Shown one piece after another: positions 34,753-43,718 of a stretch of 64,000 nt of DNA. The DNA comes from Aquibacillus albus. Lineage in GTDB: Bacteria > Bacillota > Bacilli > Bacillales > Amphibacillaceae. Below the pieces are notes generated by a model, which worked only from the letters and a program-made list of their open reading frames with translations, was not told where the DNA came from and searched no databases. Numbering within the stretch: the first letter of the stretch is position 1; every line of letters starts with the position of its first letter. The stretch covers positions 1 to 64,000 of the forward strand of contig NZ_JAFBDR010000019.1 of the NCBI RefSeq assembly GCF_016908325.1, in the 5' to 3' direction. The position numbers were made by a program, and so were the translations under genes.

Positions 34753-35478
34753 ATGACAGATACGATTAAAGATTTATTCATTGTCCTAGGAAGGATTGTA
34801 ACTATTTTACCATTGATGTTGATGCTGACACTATATATGGGGAAAAGGGCAATTGGTGAACTTCCGGTCTTTGACTTCCTAATCATCTTGACACTAGGTG
34901 CCGTAGTCGGCGCGGATATAGCAGACCCCAGTATCGACCATCTACCTACAGCCTTTGCAATTGTTATAATTGCGATACTACAGAGACTGGTTGCATCATG
35001 GAAGATAGCCAATCGAAAATTCGGCCGATTACTTACGTTTGAACCAATGGTTGTTGTGAAGGATGGGAAGTTTTTACATGCTAATTTAAAAAAGAGTCGC
35101 TATTCGATTGACAATATCTTGCAGATGCTACGTTTAAAAGATGTATTTGACCTGAATGATGTTGAACTTGCTATTATTGAAGCTAATGGATCTTTAAGCG
35201 TGTACAAAAAAGAAGCAAAACAAACAGTCACTATAGAAGATATGGGGATTGCAAAGAAATCTACTAGTTTAGCTTTCCCAGTCGTAGTGGAAGGAAAGCT
35301 ATATTCGGATGTACTTCAACAATTTAACGTCGACGATCAATGGCTTCATCAGCAATTATCTTCTCTAGGTATCGATAATATTAATGACGTGTTTTATGCT
35401 TCTATCAATAACAAGCTAGAACTCCATCTAACAAGAAAACAAGAACAGATCCAGAACATCCCAATTGTCCACCATTAG
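34753..35478 (+). CDS. DUF421 membrane protein (YetF/YcaP-like)
   Basis: 241-residue protein with three N-terminal hydrophobic helices and a two-part cytosolic DUF421 region (residues 95-215). The segment TLYMGKRAIGELPVFDFLIILTLGAVVGADIAD, seen as GKRAIGELPVFDF near residue 30, is typical. Bacillus has several paralogues, some made in spores. GGAGG precedes the ATG. The stop codon overlaps the stop of the convergent tadC by 4 nt. Function is unknown. Confidence 0.8.
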   Translation: MTDTIKDLFIVLGRIVTILPLMLMLTLYMGKRAIGELPVFDFLIILTLGAVVGADIADPSIDHLPTAFAIVIIAILQRLVASWKIANRKFGRLLTFEPMVVVKDGKFLHANLKKSRYSIDNILQMLRLKDVFDLNDVELAIIEANGSLSVYKKEAKQTVTIEDMGIAKKSTSLAFPVVVEGKLYSDVLQQFNVDDQWLHQQLSSLGIDNINDVFYASINNKLELHLTRKQEQIQNIPIVHH

Positions 35479-36380
35479 AACGCACCAAGAAAACGGATAA
35501 CCGCTGGACCTAACAAAACAATAAAAATACAAGGAAAGATAAACAAAATGAGAGGAAAAAGCATCTTTATCGGTGCTTTCATTGCAGCCTCCTCTGCTCT
35601 TTGCTTTCTTCTTTCTCGTATTTCACTCGACTGAACACGCATTATTTGAACCATCCCAATCCCAAGCTGTTCAGCTTGAATGATACTACCGATGAGTGCC
35701 CGAACATCGTCAAGTACTAACCGATTACGTACACCATTCAGTGCCTCTCGCCTTGTTTTTCCTAATCGCATTTCTTCTAAACAACGTTGAAACTCATTTG
35801 ATAGTACGCCTTCTTTTTTTGCCACAACTTTACTCAAAGCCGAATCAAAACCTAAACCAGCTTCAATACTTACCGTTACCAAGTCTAAAAAATCAGGTAA
35901 TTCTTTTAATGCCTGATTATTTCGCTCTGCAATTTTCTTTTTTATTAAAATCATTGGTAGGTATCTTGCAATTACGATACTTCCTAATAAAAATAATAAA
36001 AACACACCAGTATTTAATCGTCCAAACAACGCCCAAACAACTACCAAGCCAGGTAATAAGAGAAATAATGCTAATTGGATAAACCGGTACTCAACAGGAG
36101 TCAATCCAAAAGGACTGCCGGCTTGAAGTAATTTTAATTCAATCGCTGCTATTTGTTCTTCGGATACATTTTTTTGATAGTTTTTCTTTAACCTTTTCCA
36201 TACTGGCTGAATGATTCGATTGGAAAACGATTGCTTCTCTTCGTCTTGTGACATTGTCTCCTTATTGACATGAAGCACGGCATTCACACGGCTTTCAAGC
36301 TGCTGCCTCTTTTCTGATTTAAAAGCAAACAGCCCATAGATCAGTAATAAAAGACTCAGTGTATACGTTATAATTATCAT
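35475..36380 (-). CDS. tadC: Tad pilus assembly membrane protein TadC
   Basis: 301-residue inner-membrane protein of the type II secretion F (GspF) family. Hydrophobic segments lie at the N-terminus, near residues 105-140 and at the C-terminus. The T2SSF domain (DFLDLVTVSIEAGLGFDSAL) starts near residue 165. It pairs with TadB to form the platform through which the Flp pilin is assembled. It is the last gene of the leftward tad operon, 5 nt after tadB, and no terminator separates it from the convergent DUF421 gene. Confidence 0.88.
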   Translation of the reverse strand: MIIITYTLSLLLLIYGLFAFKSEKRQQLESRVNAVLHVNKETMSQDEEKQSFSNRIIQPVWKRLKKNYQKNVSEEQIAAIELKLLQAGSPFGLTPVEYRFIQLALFLLLPGLVVVWALFGRLNTGVFLLFLLGSIVIARYLPMILIKKKIAERNNQALKELPDFLDLVTVSIEAGLGFDSALSKVVAKKEGVLSNEFQRCLEEMRLGKTRREALNGVRNRLVLDDVRALIGSIIQAEQLGIGMVQIMRVQSSEIRERRKQRAEEAAMKAPIKMLFPLILFIFPCIFIVLLGPAVIRFLGAF

Positions 36381-36385
36381 CCTGA

Positions 36386-37360
36386 TTACACCTCGATCGT
36401 CGTTACTTTCTTTATGAAAATAAAACCTAGTAGGCTAGAAATACTGGCAGCAACCATCAAAATAATGCCAAATGGATGCTCAAATAAGACACCAATATAG
36501 TTTGGCTCAATTATATATAACATAAATCCTAGAATCACTGGTAATAGACCGACAATAAGACCAGATAATCGCCCTTGAGCAGTCAATGTACTAATTTGAC
36601 CTTGGATTTTAATTCTTGCCCGAATCGTTTCTACAATTTTCTCTAAAACGGTTGCCAAGTTCCCCCCGACCTGCCTTTGAATAATAATTGCTTGAATCAT
36701 TAAATCTAAATCCTCACTTGGCATCCGATCCTTCCAACGATTTAACGAATCTTCTACACTTGCGCCGTATTGCATTTCGCGCAATACCATTTCTACCTCT
36801 TCTTTCATTGGGGAAGCAGCTTCCTCCATCACAGATTTTAGTCCTTGTTGAAAGCTAAACCCTGCTCTTAATCCGCCAATCAGTGTTGTTATCATTTCCG
36901 GCAAGGCATCGTTAAACGCCTTTAAACGATCCCTTTGTTTTTTTAGAAGGATAAACTTCGGAACGAAATACCCAATCATAGCCCCGACTGGTAGGAGAAA
37001 AATACGTTCAAACAGCAGATAAAACAAACCCGCACACAATGACACCGCAATCCACTGAAACATAATGTATTCCTCTGGCTTTAGTGGCAAGCCTGCTCGA
37101 TTTAATGCAGCCTCGAGCTTTACATTTTTTTCTTTTGTTAAAACCTTTTTTCGGATTTGTTTTTTTGTAAAGGTAAATGAAAATTTAGGCTTTTCTTGCT
37201 TTTTCTGCTGTTTCTCATCTTGTTTTGCATCCATAAGGTATCGATTTACTCGATCTTGAACCTTGTTTGATTTTAACAATAACCGCTTCAATATCGCATA
37301 AAAAAATAAAAAGGAGGAAAGCAGCACCATAGCTATTACAATTTCTTTCACTGTTCCCAC
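36386..37360 (-). CDS. tadB: Tad pilus assembly membrane protein TadB
   Basis: 324-residue inner-membrane protein of the GspF family, partner of TadC. It has an N-terminal helix, a charged Lys/Gln-rich stretch (residues 35-80), two helices near 105-140 and a T2SSF domain with MITTLIGGLRAGFSFQQGL from about residue 155. It overlaps the end of the TadA gene by 13 nt, which points to coupled translation. Confidence 0.88.
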   Translation of the reverse strand: MGTVKEIVIAMVLLSSFLFFYAILKRLLLKSNKVQDRVNRYLMDAKQDEKQQKKQEKPKFSFTFTKKQIRKKVLTKEKNVKLEAALNRAGLPLKPEEYIMFQWIAVSLCAGLFYLLFERIFLLPVGAMIGYFVPKFILLKKQRDRLKAFNDALPEMITTLIGGLRAGFSFQQGLKSVMEEAASPMKEEVEMVLREMQYGASVEDSLNRWKDRMPSEDLDLMIQAIIIQRQVGGNLATVLEKIVETIRARIKIQGQISTLTAQGRLSGLIVGLLPVILGFMLYIIEPNYIGVLFEHPFGIILMVAASISSLLGFIFIKKVTTIEV

Positions 37361-38781
37361 TCTCCAGCTCTTAAGAAGACACTCATCGGGATATCGATAC
37401 CTGAGCTTTCCAATCGATCAAAAAACTTTGGACGAACACCTGTTGGAACTAATTCACCCATTACTTTGCCTTGTTCATCCAGCCCCTTTTGTTCAAAAGT
37501 AAAGATATCCTGAAGTACAACGACATCTCCTTCTAATCCTTGTACTTCTGTTATACTGACAATTTTTCGTGATCCATCCTTTAGCCTTGATTGTTGAATA
37601 ATCACATCAATCGCGCCTGAAATCTGCTCTCTAATCGCTTTTACTGGCAGCTCGACACCAGCTAATAAAACCATTGTTTCTAACCTGGAAATCATATCCC
37701 GTGGACTATTCGAGTGCCCTGTTGCCAGTGATCCATCATGGCCAGTATTCATCGCTTGCAGCATATCCAACGCCTCTGCACCACGCACCTCACCAATGAC
37801 AACACGATCTGGGCGCATTCGTAACGAATTACGCACAAGGTCACGAATCGTAATCGCACCCTTCCCCTCAATATTGGGCGGCCTTGATTCCAGTGATACG
37901 ACATGCTCTTGTCCTAATTGTAATTCGGCAGCATCTTCAATCGTTACAATTCGCTCATCATTTGGAATGAAGTTAGACAAAACGTTTAAACTAGTTGTTT
38001 TTCCAGAACCCGTACCACCACTTACAAAAATGTTAAGTCTTGCTTTGACACAGGCATCTAAAAAAACAGCCATCTCATTCGTTAATGTACCAAATGTAAT
38101 TAAGTCTTCTATTTGAAAGGGGTCCTTCGAAAATTTTCGAATGGTTATCGTAGGACCATTTAAGGCAAGTGGAGGAATAATCGCATTTACCCTTGATCCA
38201 TCCGGTAAACGTGCATCCACCATTGGACTACTTTCATCAATCCGCCTTCCAATTGGAGCAACAATCTTTTCAATCACACTCATCACATGTTCATTATCTC
38301 GAAAGCTAATATCCGTTAAGATTATTTTTCCTTTCCGCTCACAATACACTTGGTCCGGACCATTGACCATCACCTCCGAAACATCTTCATCTAATAACAA
38401 AGGGTTTATCGGACCAAATCCCGTTAGATCATTGATTAGCTCTTCTACCACTTTCTTTCGGTCAACGGAACCCTTGAATTCATCCTCTTCCTTTAAAATA
38501 TCCATAGCCATTTGCTCTATCTCTGGAACAATTTCTTCGACCTCTTGACCCTTTTTCATTGCTTGTAAAATTTGTTGGTGCAGCACCTGTTTAAAGGCCT
38601 GTTGCTTTTCGTTCTTTTTTTTCGGTTTCGCAGCTTTATGGATGGTTTCTGTCTTTTGAATTCGCGTAGTGCTCTGCTGTTTGGAAGGCTGATAAACCGC
38701 GGCTTTCGTTCCCTGAGGCTCTTGTTCCTTTTGCTCCGCCTGGTCATTTGTCTTATTTTGGATGCGACTCAACAAACTCAT
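37348..38781 (-). CDS. tadA: Tad pilus secretion ATPase TadA/CpaF
   Basis: 477-residue ATPase of the type II/IV secretion family that drives pilus assembly. A poorly conserved, Gln/Lys-rich N-terminus (1-75) precedes the CpaF-type domain. Walker A is SGGTGSGKTT, Walker B follows DRVVIGEVRG, and the Asp/His boxes VTIEDAAELQL and GHDGSLATGHSN are present. It acts on the cytosolic face with TadB and TadC. Start and stop overlap neighbours on both sides (38781; 37348-37360). Confidence 0.92.
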   Translation of the reverse strand: MSLLSRIQNKTNDQAEQKEQEPQGTKAAVYQPSKQQSTTRIQKTETIHKAAKPKKKNEKQQAFKQVLHQQILQAMKKGQEVEEIVPEIEQMAMDILKEEDEFKGSVDRKKVVEELINDLTGFGPINPLLLDEDVSEVMVNGPDQVYCERKGKIILTDISFRDNEHVMSVIEKIVAPIGRRIDESSPMVDARLPDGSRVNAIIPPLALNGPTITIRKFSKDPFQIEDLITFGTLTNEMAVFLDACVKARLNIFVSGGTGSGKTTSLNVLSNFIPNDERIVTIEDAAELQLGQEHVVSLESRPPNIEGKGAITIRDLVRNSLRMRPDRVVIGEVRGAEALDMLQAMNTGHDGSLATGHSNSPRDMISRLETMVLLAGVELPVKAIREQISGAIDVIIQQSRLKDGSRKIVSITEVQGLEGDVVVLQDIFTFEQKGLDEQGKVMGELVPTGVRPKFFDRLESSGIDIPMSVFLRAGEWEQ

Positions 38782-39620
38782 TAGCCATTCACCCCTTTCC
38801 CTTTAAACGGAAGTAAATGTGACAATACAGATTTTTTGTTTTTCATTGTTTCTATCGAAGCATGTGTGTTGGAGGCTATACCTTCTGCCATTTTAAAAAT
38901 GGATTTAGACAAATCAGAACTGGCTTGACTTAACACAAAAGGGAGTCCTAAATTCAGAGATTGAGAAGCCAATTTAAAATTATTTGGGATAAAAAATGCG
39001 TGATGCTCGCCAAGCATTTCCGGTACATCTTTGGCTTCCATTAAGCTTTCCATTGTATAACGATTGACAACTAAAGACACTTTATCTCTAATCCCTAATT
39101 CACGAAAGGTTTCCAGCATTAACTTCGTATTTTTTAAGGCAGTCATTTCCAAATTGGTAACTAACAAAATTTTGTCCGCTTGCTCTAATAGGTCAATCGA
39201 TTGTTCTTGAATACCGATCCCATTGTCAACAATCAAATAATCTTGTTGCGCTTTTAATAGATGGATGATTTTCATGACAGCTTCACTCGTAACAAGGTCT
39301 GCATATTCAGGTTTTTCCGGGGCCGCTAATATGTTCACACCTGTAGCATGTTCTGTTAAAAAATCTTGTATAGAAGTATGATCTATTTGATTCAATTCCT
39401 CTATCACGTCCTTGATTGTAAAAGAAGGGTGCAAGTCTAATGCCAGGGCTACATCACCAAACTGAAAATCCGCATCCATTAATGCCACATCTAAATTATT
39501 CTTATTTAACGCTACGGCCAGGTTAACAGACAAAAGGGTTTTTCCTATGCCACCCTTTGCACTACAGACAGCAACGACCTTCGCAGCACTTGACTTCTTG
39601 GCATCTTCCATATGTGCCAT
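38781..39620 (-). CDS. tadZ: TadZ/CpaE-type MinD-like ATPase
   Basis: 279-residue P-loop ATPase of the MinD/ParA family. The deviant Walker A motif CSAKGGIGKTLLSVNLA lies near residue 18, and ALMDADFQFGDVALALDL near residue 46 is CpaE-like. It has no N-terminal receiver-like domain, so it is shorter than classical CpaE. In Tad systems the protein localises the machinery at the pole. It sits between cpaB and tadA in the operon, overlapping tadA by one base. Confidence 0.87.
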   Translation of the reverse strand: MAHMEDAKKSSAAKVVAVCSAKGGIGKTLLSVNLAVALNKNNLDVALMDADFQFGDVALALDLHPSFTIKDVIEELNQIDHTSIQDFLTEHATGVNILAAPEKPEYADLVTSEAVMKIIHLLKAQQDYLIVDNGIGIQEQSIDLLEQADKILLVTNLEMTALKNTKLMLETFRELGIRDKVSLVVNRYTMESLMEAKDVPEMLGEHHAFFIPNNFKLASQSLNLGLPFVLSQASSDLSKSIFKMAEGIASNTHASIETMKNKKSVLSHLLPFKGKGVNG

Positions 39621-39635
39621 AGCAGCTTCTCTCCT

Positions 39636-40310
39636 TTATTCCTCTTCTGTTGGCAGAATACTAGAGTGTAAAGTAAAGTGAATCAACCCTTCTTCTGATG
39701 CATGGATCAACGCTTTCGCATCATCCGGCTTTAACTCTAATGTGACTGAGCTATATTCTACATATCCTTCATCTTCCCCAGCTGTTGTTTCCGTTAATTT
39801 TCGTCCAACTGCTAGTACACGTACCTTAGATAGAAGCTGTTCCGTTTCAACCGAATCATCCTCTAATATTTTAGAATGGATAACATCTACATAATCCTCG
39901 GGGTCTATTAAATTAGAAACAGATTGCACGATATTAACTCCTACAGAAACTGCTCGAAAACCATCTTTAATTTTTCGAGAAACAACCTTTTCTTCTGCTT
40001 CATCAGCTTGGACTCGGTGAGCTAAAATAACTTCCCCCTTCTCGATAGCAGCTGTTGCAATTTTCCCTTCCACATCCTCTAGAGAGGTTAATGTTGTTGG
40101 ATGTACATCTTTCTTAGTCACTTCAGTCAGTTCAACGAGCTCCACTGACATCTGCTGATTTTGCCGGATTGCTTCCTTTGCTACAACTACTTTTGTAACA
40201 TCTGGTGCAGATGCTCCTTTTGTTTCGTTTTGTTGCAAATAATTGATAAATAAAAAGGTAGTGAAAATGGCCATAACAAGGGACAATAATAAAATTACTC
40301 GTGATTTCAT
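39636..40310 (-). CDS. cpaB: Flp pilus assembly protein CpaB/RcpC
   Basis: 224-residue protein with one N-terminal membrane helix (residues 5-24) and a SAF domain (about 40-105; VVVAKEAIRQNQQMSVELVELTEV). In Gram-negatives RcpC works with the secretin; Gram-positive systems lack a secretin but keep this protein, and its role there is not known. It lies 8 nt after the TadG-like gene and 15 nt before tadZ. Confidence 0.83.
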   Translation of the reverse strand: MKSRVILLLSLVMAIFTTFLFINYLQQNETKGASAPDVTKVVVAKEAIRQNQQMSVELVELTEVTKKDVHPTTLTSLEDVEGKIATAAIEKGEVILAHRVQADEAEEKVVSRKIKDGFRAVSVGVNIVQSVSNLIDPEDYVDVIHSKILEDDSVETEQLLSKVRVLAVGRKLTETTAGEDEGYVEYSSVTLELKPDDAKALIHASEEGLIHFTLHSSILPTEEE

Positions 40311-40318
40311 TTTTTCAC

Positions 40319-41224
40319 CTACTCTGTTAATCGAATACTGTATGCACCACGATCTACTGCATTTGTATCTTCAAATCCTGTATCGGTGCGCTTGATAAAC
40401 ATTCCTGTAATCGATGTATCGTTATTTTGCATCCGTTCTAGTATATAAAAGTAAGCAAACCCAGTTATCTGCACTTGCTTCATTTGATTCGAATCCTGAT
40501 TGTATGGCTGATAAACAGGGACAAGCAAAATTCTTCTGCAATCCCGTTGATCAGGGTCATCACAGCTATCAACTAATTCATCGACTACCTTTTTTGTCTT
40601 ACCAGCAATATTACCTGTCTGCGTATCAACAATATCGCCAACTTTTAGTTCTTCTTGAAATCCATGACGTAGATTATCTTCATAAGTAGCAGCACCAGGG
40701 CCTTCTAAAGCTAAGATGCCAAAATTACCAGTGTCGACGTCGTCTGAATCTACTTTTAACTCGTAATTAACCCCATACTCTAGTGATATCGATTCATTAA
40801 TACCTAATGGAGCAGCACCGACGACTCTACCCATTTTTCCTAAACTTGCTGTCGCTTGAGCACTAACGTTAATTGTTTCAAATCCTAGCAAACTAGAAAA
40901 CGCAAGCTCTACAGGCTCGTCAAGGTCAACCGATACCTGTTCGTTCAAGGTGACATTGATGTTTGATAAAGCAGCTGATTCTCGGTGGAAAGCTATAATT
41001 GCATCGACTATTTCTTCTACTTCCGTTTCATCTTCATCTGTTAATTCCTGTGCTCCTGATAACGCTGCAGCATTTGCTACCTTTTGCAGGTGGGACTTCG
41101 TCATATAAAGCATACCGCCATCAATGATTAAACCCGTGAACGTTAATAAAGCCATAAACGATATGGAGACAAGTACTAGCACATTTCCTTGTTCCTTCTT
41201 AAAAAATTTTTTTATCTTCTTCAT
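40319..41224 (-). CDS. TadG-like Tad-domain protein
   Basis: About 301-residue protein with a basic N-terminus, then a pseudopilin-like segment (EQGNVLVLVSISFMALLTF) and the Tad-domain signature LIIDGGMLYMTKSHLQKVANAAALSGAQ. The rest is probably extracellular. A pair of cysteines (CDDPDQRDC) lies near residue 225. Members are minor components of Flp pili. ATG 41224 follows GAGAGGGG; a Met five codons upstream overlaps the tadE stop. Confidence 0.8.
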   Translation of the reverse strand: MKKIKKFFKKEQGNVLVLVSISFMALLTFTGLIIDGGMLYMTKSHLQKVANAAALSGAQELTDEDETEVEEIVDAIIAFHRESAALSNINVTLNEQVSVDLDEPVELAFSSLLGFETINVSAQATASLGKMGRVVGAAPLGINESISLEYGVNYELKVDSDDVDTGNFGILALEGPGAATYEDNLRHGFQEELKVGDIVDTQTGNIAGKTKKVVDELVDSCDDPDQRDCRRILLVPVYQPYNQDSNQMKQVQITGFAYFYILERMQNNDTSITGMFIKRTDTGFEDTNAVDRGAYSIRLTE

Positions 41225-41235
41225 TACTACCCCTC

Positions 41236-41619
41236 TCATTCTATTCGTATCGTAGAATCGACTTGGAGCAGAATTTCATCAGGTAGGAATGTACTTACAA
41301 CGGGAATGAATGGATCTACAGGATAGGTAAGGGAAACCGTTACATATTCACCAGGCTTGCGCATCTCTTCAGAAGGGGAAATGGCCACTTCTAGCTCCGA
41401 ACGATCTCCAGCACTAAAATTATTACGGGCAAACTGTTCCATTTCAGGATCTCCCTTACTAAAACTGCCGAGCCGAACCGTTTCCTGTGCAGTAAAATGT
41501 AACGTGGAATAGGTGTAAATCATTCTACCAATATCAAATACACCAACAAGGATGATGAGTAGCATTGGAATTACAAGGGACATTTCTACTAATGCTTGTC
41601 CTTTTTCCTCGCGCATCAT
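41236..41619 (-). CDS. tadE: TadE-like pseudopilin
   Basis: 127-residue minor pseudopilin. The N-terminus has a processing-type motif EEKGQALVEMSLVIP with a Gly-Gln junction and Glu at +5, then one hydrophobic helix. The prepilin peptidase encoded just upstream would cleave it. It overlaps tadV by 4 nt (ATGA arrangement). Confidence 0.83.
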   Translation of the reverse strand: MMREEKGQALVEMSLVIPMLLIILVGVFDIGRMIYTYSTLHFTAQETVRLGSFSKGDPEMEQFARNNFSAGDRSELEVAISPSEEMRKPGEYVTVSLTYPVDPFIPVVSTFLPDEILLQVDSTIRIE

Positions 41620-42128
41620 AAGAATTGAACCCCATTTACAAAAAACGCCATCATCGTACCACCCGCAATCGCCACTCCATACGGGTATGTTGCCTGAAGA
41701 CTTTCCTGACTCGGAAATATTTTAACTCCATATTTCATGCCACATAAGGAGTAAACAAGTACTCTCATTCTCTGAAAAGCACCTCGCCTGAACAACATAA
41801 TAGCTAACCCAATAGCAGCCCCAATGATTGCCATATACACTGCTGCAGCAAGGACAAATGATACACCCTTGATTGCACCAATTACTGCTAAAAGCTTTAC
41901 ATCCCCAGCACCCATGCCGCCCATCAAATATGGAATCAAAAGAATGGCAAATCCAGTTAGAAGCCCTAGTAAACTATGACCTAACCCTGAAAAGCCACCT
42001 GTAAAAAAGTGAAAAAGGAGGGCAAGGACAAGAGATGGAAAAATGACATGGTTATATATTTTTCTAGACTTTAGGTCTGTTATGACACAGGTCAATAGAA
42101 TGATAAATAACAAGATGTTGATTAGCAT
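41616..42128 (-). CDS. tadV: Prepilin peptidase TadV/CpaA (A24 family)
   Basis: 170-residue membrane aspartic protease that processes Flp pilin and pseudopilins. The two catalytic aspartates are in VITDLKSRKI (Asp near residue 18) and in MGAGDVKL (GxGD motif near residue 75). It has five or six hydrophobic helices and lacks the N-terminal methylase domain of PilD, as is usual for Tad systems. It lies 31 nt after the flp pilin gene. Confidence 0.88.
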   Translation of the reverse strand: MLINILLFIILLTCVITDLKSRKIYNHVIFPSLVLALLFHFFTGGFSGLGHSLLGLLTGFAILLIPYLMGGMGAGDVKLLAVIGAIKGVSFVLAAAVYMAIIGAAIGLAIMLFRRGAFQRMRVLVYSLCGMKYGVKIFPSQESLQATYPYGVAIAGGTMMAFFVNGVQFL

Positions 42129-42159
42129 TGGTTTGCCCTCCTATTTATTAATTTAATTA

Positions 42160-42348
42160 TTAACCAGACTCTTCACCGCTAGGATTCTTAATCATATCTA
42201 CAACATCTTGGAACTTGGCAGTTATTTCTTCTCCAAGCGTAATTAAAATTGCCACCACGCCAATTGCAATTACACCTAACACCAACGCATATTCTGTCAT
42301 CCCTTGACCTTCTTCTTCTAACAACAATGCTTTAAATTTGTTTAACAT
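42160..42348 (-). CDS. flp: Flp-type IVb pilin
   Basis: 62-residue major pilin. The class IVb motif is present: cleavage expected after Gly14 in EEEG-QGMTEYALVLG, with Glu at +5 and Tyr at +6, followed by a hydrophobic helix. The mature pilin would be 48 residues. AGGGGAG precedes the ATG. It is the second gene of the operon, after a DUF192 gene, and lies behind a c-di-GMP riboswitch. Confidence 0.92.
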   Translation of the reverse strand: MLNKFKALLLEEEGQGMTEYALVLGVIAIGVVAILITLGEEITAKFQDVVDMIKNPSGEESG

Positions 42349-42365
42349 GAAAATCTCCCCTTTTC

Positions 42366-42707
42366 TTATTTAAATTGAATAACATGACCAACCATCGTTT
42401 CCGTTTGCTTTGCTACACCCTCAGGAAGCTCAATGACGGCAACTGACCGCTTCTGTCGCTTACCAATTTTTCCCGGCTGCAAAGCCTCATCCATTGCCAC
42501 AATTTCATTTTTTTCATTAAGGTATAAGATATCGATGGCATAATTCATAAAAAATGTGTGAATGGACTGGCAGGGTTTAATCAGTAATCCAGAGCCTGAG
42601 TCCAACGCTTTTGTAAACATTAATCCGATTAACCTTTCCCAAAAAGTGTCTGCCTCGCGAAGGTTAGTCGCTAACGTTTGTCCATTACTCAGGTTAACTA
42701 ATTCCAA
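42366..42707 (-). CDS. DUF192-domain protein at the head of the tad operon
   Basis: 113-residue protein of the DUF192 family (small beta-barrel; residues ADTFWERLIGLMF and IHTFFMNYAIDILYLN are typical). Function unknown; members are often exported in archaea but this one has no signal peptide. I start at TTG 42707, four nt after GGAGGTGA; the frame could extend to a GTG at 42746 but that lies in the terminator stem. It is the first gene downstream of the riboswitch. Confidence 0.8.
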   Translation of the reverse strand: MELVNLSNGQTLATNLREADTFWERLIGLMFTKALDSGSGLLIKPCQSIHTFFMNYAIDILYLNEKNEIVAMDEALQPGKIGKRQKRSVAVIELPEGVAKQTETMVGHVIQFK

Positions 42708-42732
42708 TCTCTCACCTCCATTAAATAAAATT

Positions 42733-42759
42733 AACCCCGCCTTCACCGAAAGCGGGGTT
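42733..42759 (-). terminator. Riboswitch expression-platform terminator
   Basis: Hairpin AACCCCGC / GCGGGGTT with an 11-base loop, followed on the minus strand by AATTTTATTT, lying between the c-di-GMP aptamer and the first gene of the tad operon. Confidence 0.75.
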
Positions 42760-42847
42760 GTTGTTCGTAGTTATATTTGCTATAAAGAAGTTGGTCGTTT
42801 TTCTAGTTGAATGGACGATCCCTTATAGAAAAAACTACACCCTGATC

Positions 42848-42945
42848 TTTCGGTAACTGGCTGGCATAGTGTTCCATACACTGAAGCCCCTATAGCTTTG
42901 CGTCACTGGCTTTCACCAGCTTTGCCTTTATCGAGAATCAGTTAT
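42848..42945 (-). ncRNA. c-di-GMP-I (GEMM) riboswitch aptamer
   Basis: Read on the minus strand the element has the GEMM-I landmarks in order: AAAGGCAAAGC, a CTGG-TGAAAG-CCAG stem with a GNRA-type loop, GTGACGCAAAGCTATAGGG, a second hairpin with TGGAACACTA, and the closing CAGCCAGTTACCG. Flanking TAACTG/CAGTTA can pair. It binds cyclic di-GMP and here precedes a terminator and the Flp/Tad pilus genes, so it should tie pilus expression to c-di-GMP. Its own promoter must lie in the AT-rich 42946-43319 stretch, where I see no other conserved element. Confidence 0.9.
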
Positions 42946-43319
42946 TTACTTTTCCGACTGATCTCTTGTAACCATGATAATGGATGCAGTAGATAACGAG
43001 AACCCAACAATAAGCTCAATTATTTTGACATAAAAAAGGGAAATTTGATGGATATAGGACAATTACCATCATTATCTGGATATTTAAGCCTATCATTTCT
43101 CGTATTCACCTGTCATTCACTTGTAATTTTTTCCATAATTTTCATGAAATTGACCTAGTTATTTTTTTGAAAAAAGTATGTAATCTTAAAAATATGACAT
43201 GTTTTTCAATCACCTTACATTTCATACACCGACAAATGACATAAAGCGTCTTACGAAAGCAAATCATTTAGTCCTATACTAACGTTATTTGTTATAGTTA
43301 ATTAGAAGGAGGCAACAAC

Positions 43320-43607
43320 ATGAAGATCTCAATTACACAACCAGCTGCCAAGTGGTATATCGATGAAATGGATTTAAAGGAAGGAGATTTCGTCCGCTTC
43401 TTTGTTCGTTATGGAGGGCACGGTGGTGTACACAAAGGTTTTTCTCTTGCATTATCCAATGACCAACCGAATGATCCAGCAATGCAAACAGAAGCTCTGG
43501 GAATTACGTTTTATGTAGAAAACTCGGATATTTGGTACTTTGATGGAATGGATTTTCATATGAAATACAGCAGAAAATTTGATGAAGTGGAATATGTGAT
43601 AGAGTAA
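43320..43607 (+). CDS. HesB/IscA-like protein without cysteines (YneR-like)
   Basis: 95-residue protein of the HesB/YadR/YfhF family, matching Bacillus YneR in size and in the segment GDFVRFFVRYGGHGG. The three cysteines used by IscA to bind iron-sulfur clusters are absent; the protein has no cysteine at all, so it is not an Fe-S scaffold. AGGAGG precedes the ATG by good spacing. Single gene with its own terminator. Function unknown. Confidence 0.82.
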   Translation: MKISITQPAAKWYIDEMDLKEGDFVRFFVRYGGHGGVHKGFSLALSNDQPNDPAMQTEALGITFYVENSDIWYFDGMDFHMKYSRKFDEVEYVIE

Positions 43608-43617
43608 TTTTTAGGAT

Positions 43618-43650
43618 GGTATAGGCTCGAGGTAGTCTATACCTTTTTTT
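43618..43650 (+). terminator. Terminator of the yneR-like gene
   Basis: Stem GGTATAG / CTATACC with a run of seven T, 10 nt after the stop codon. Confidence 0.8.
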
Positions 43651-43679
43651 ATGAGAGATACAGATTTGCACCGAAAAAA

Positions 43680-43703
43680 CGCACATTGCCATGACAATGT
43701 GCG
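43680..43703. terminator. Terminator after the GH43 gene
   Basis: Perfect hairpin CGCACATTG / CAATGTGCG, flanked by AAAAAA and TTTATTT; lies 15 nt beyond the leftward GH43 stop at 43719. Confidence 0.75.
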
Positions 43704-43718
43704 TTTATTTATATTTCA

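Noticed and set aside
43047-43157. Short hydrophobic 36-residue frame upstream of the yneR-like gene
   Set aside because: Only a weak purine run before the ATG, no terminator, and it lies in an AT-rich regulatory region; probably chance.
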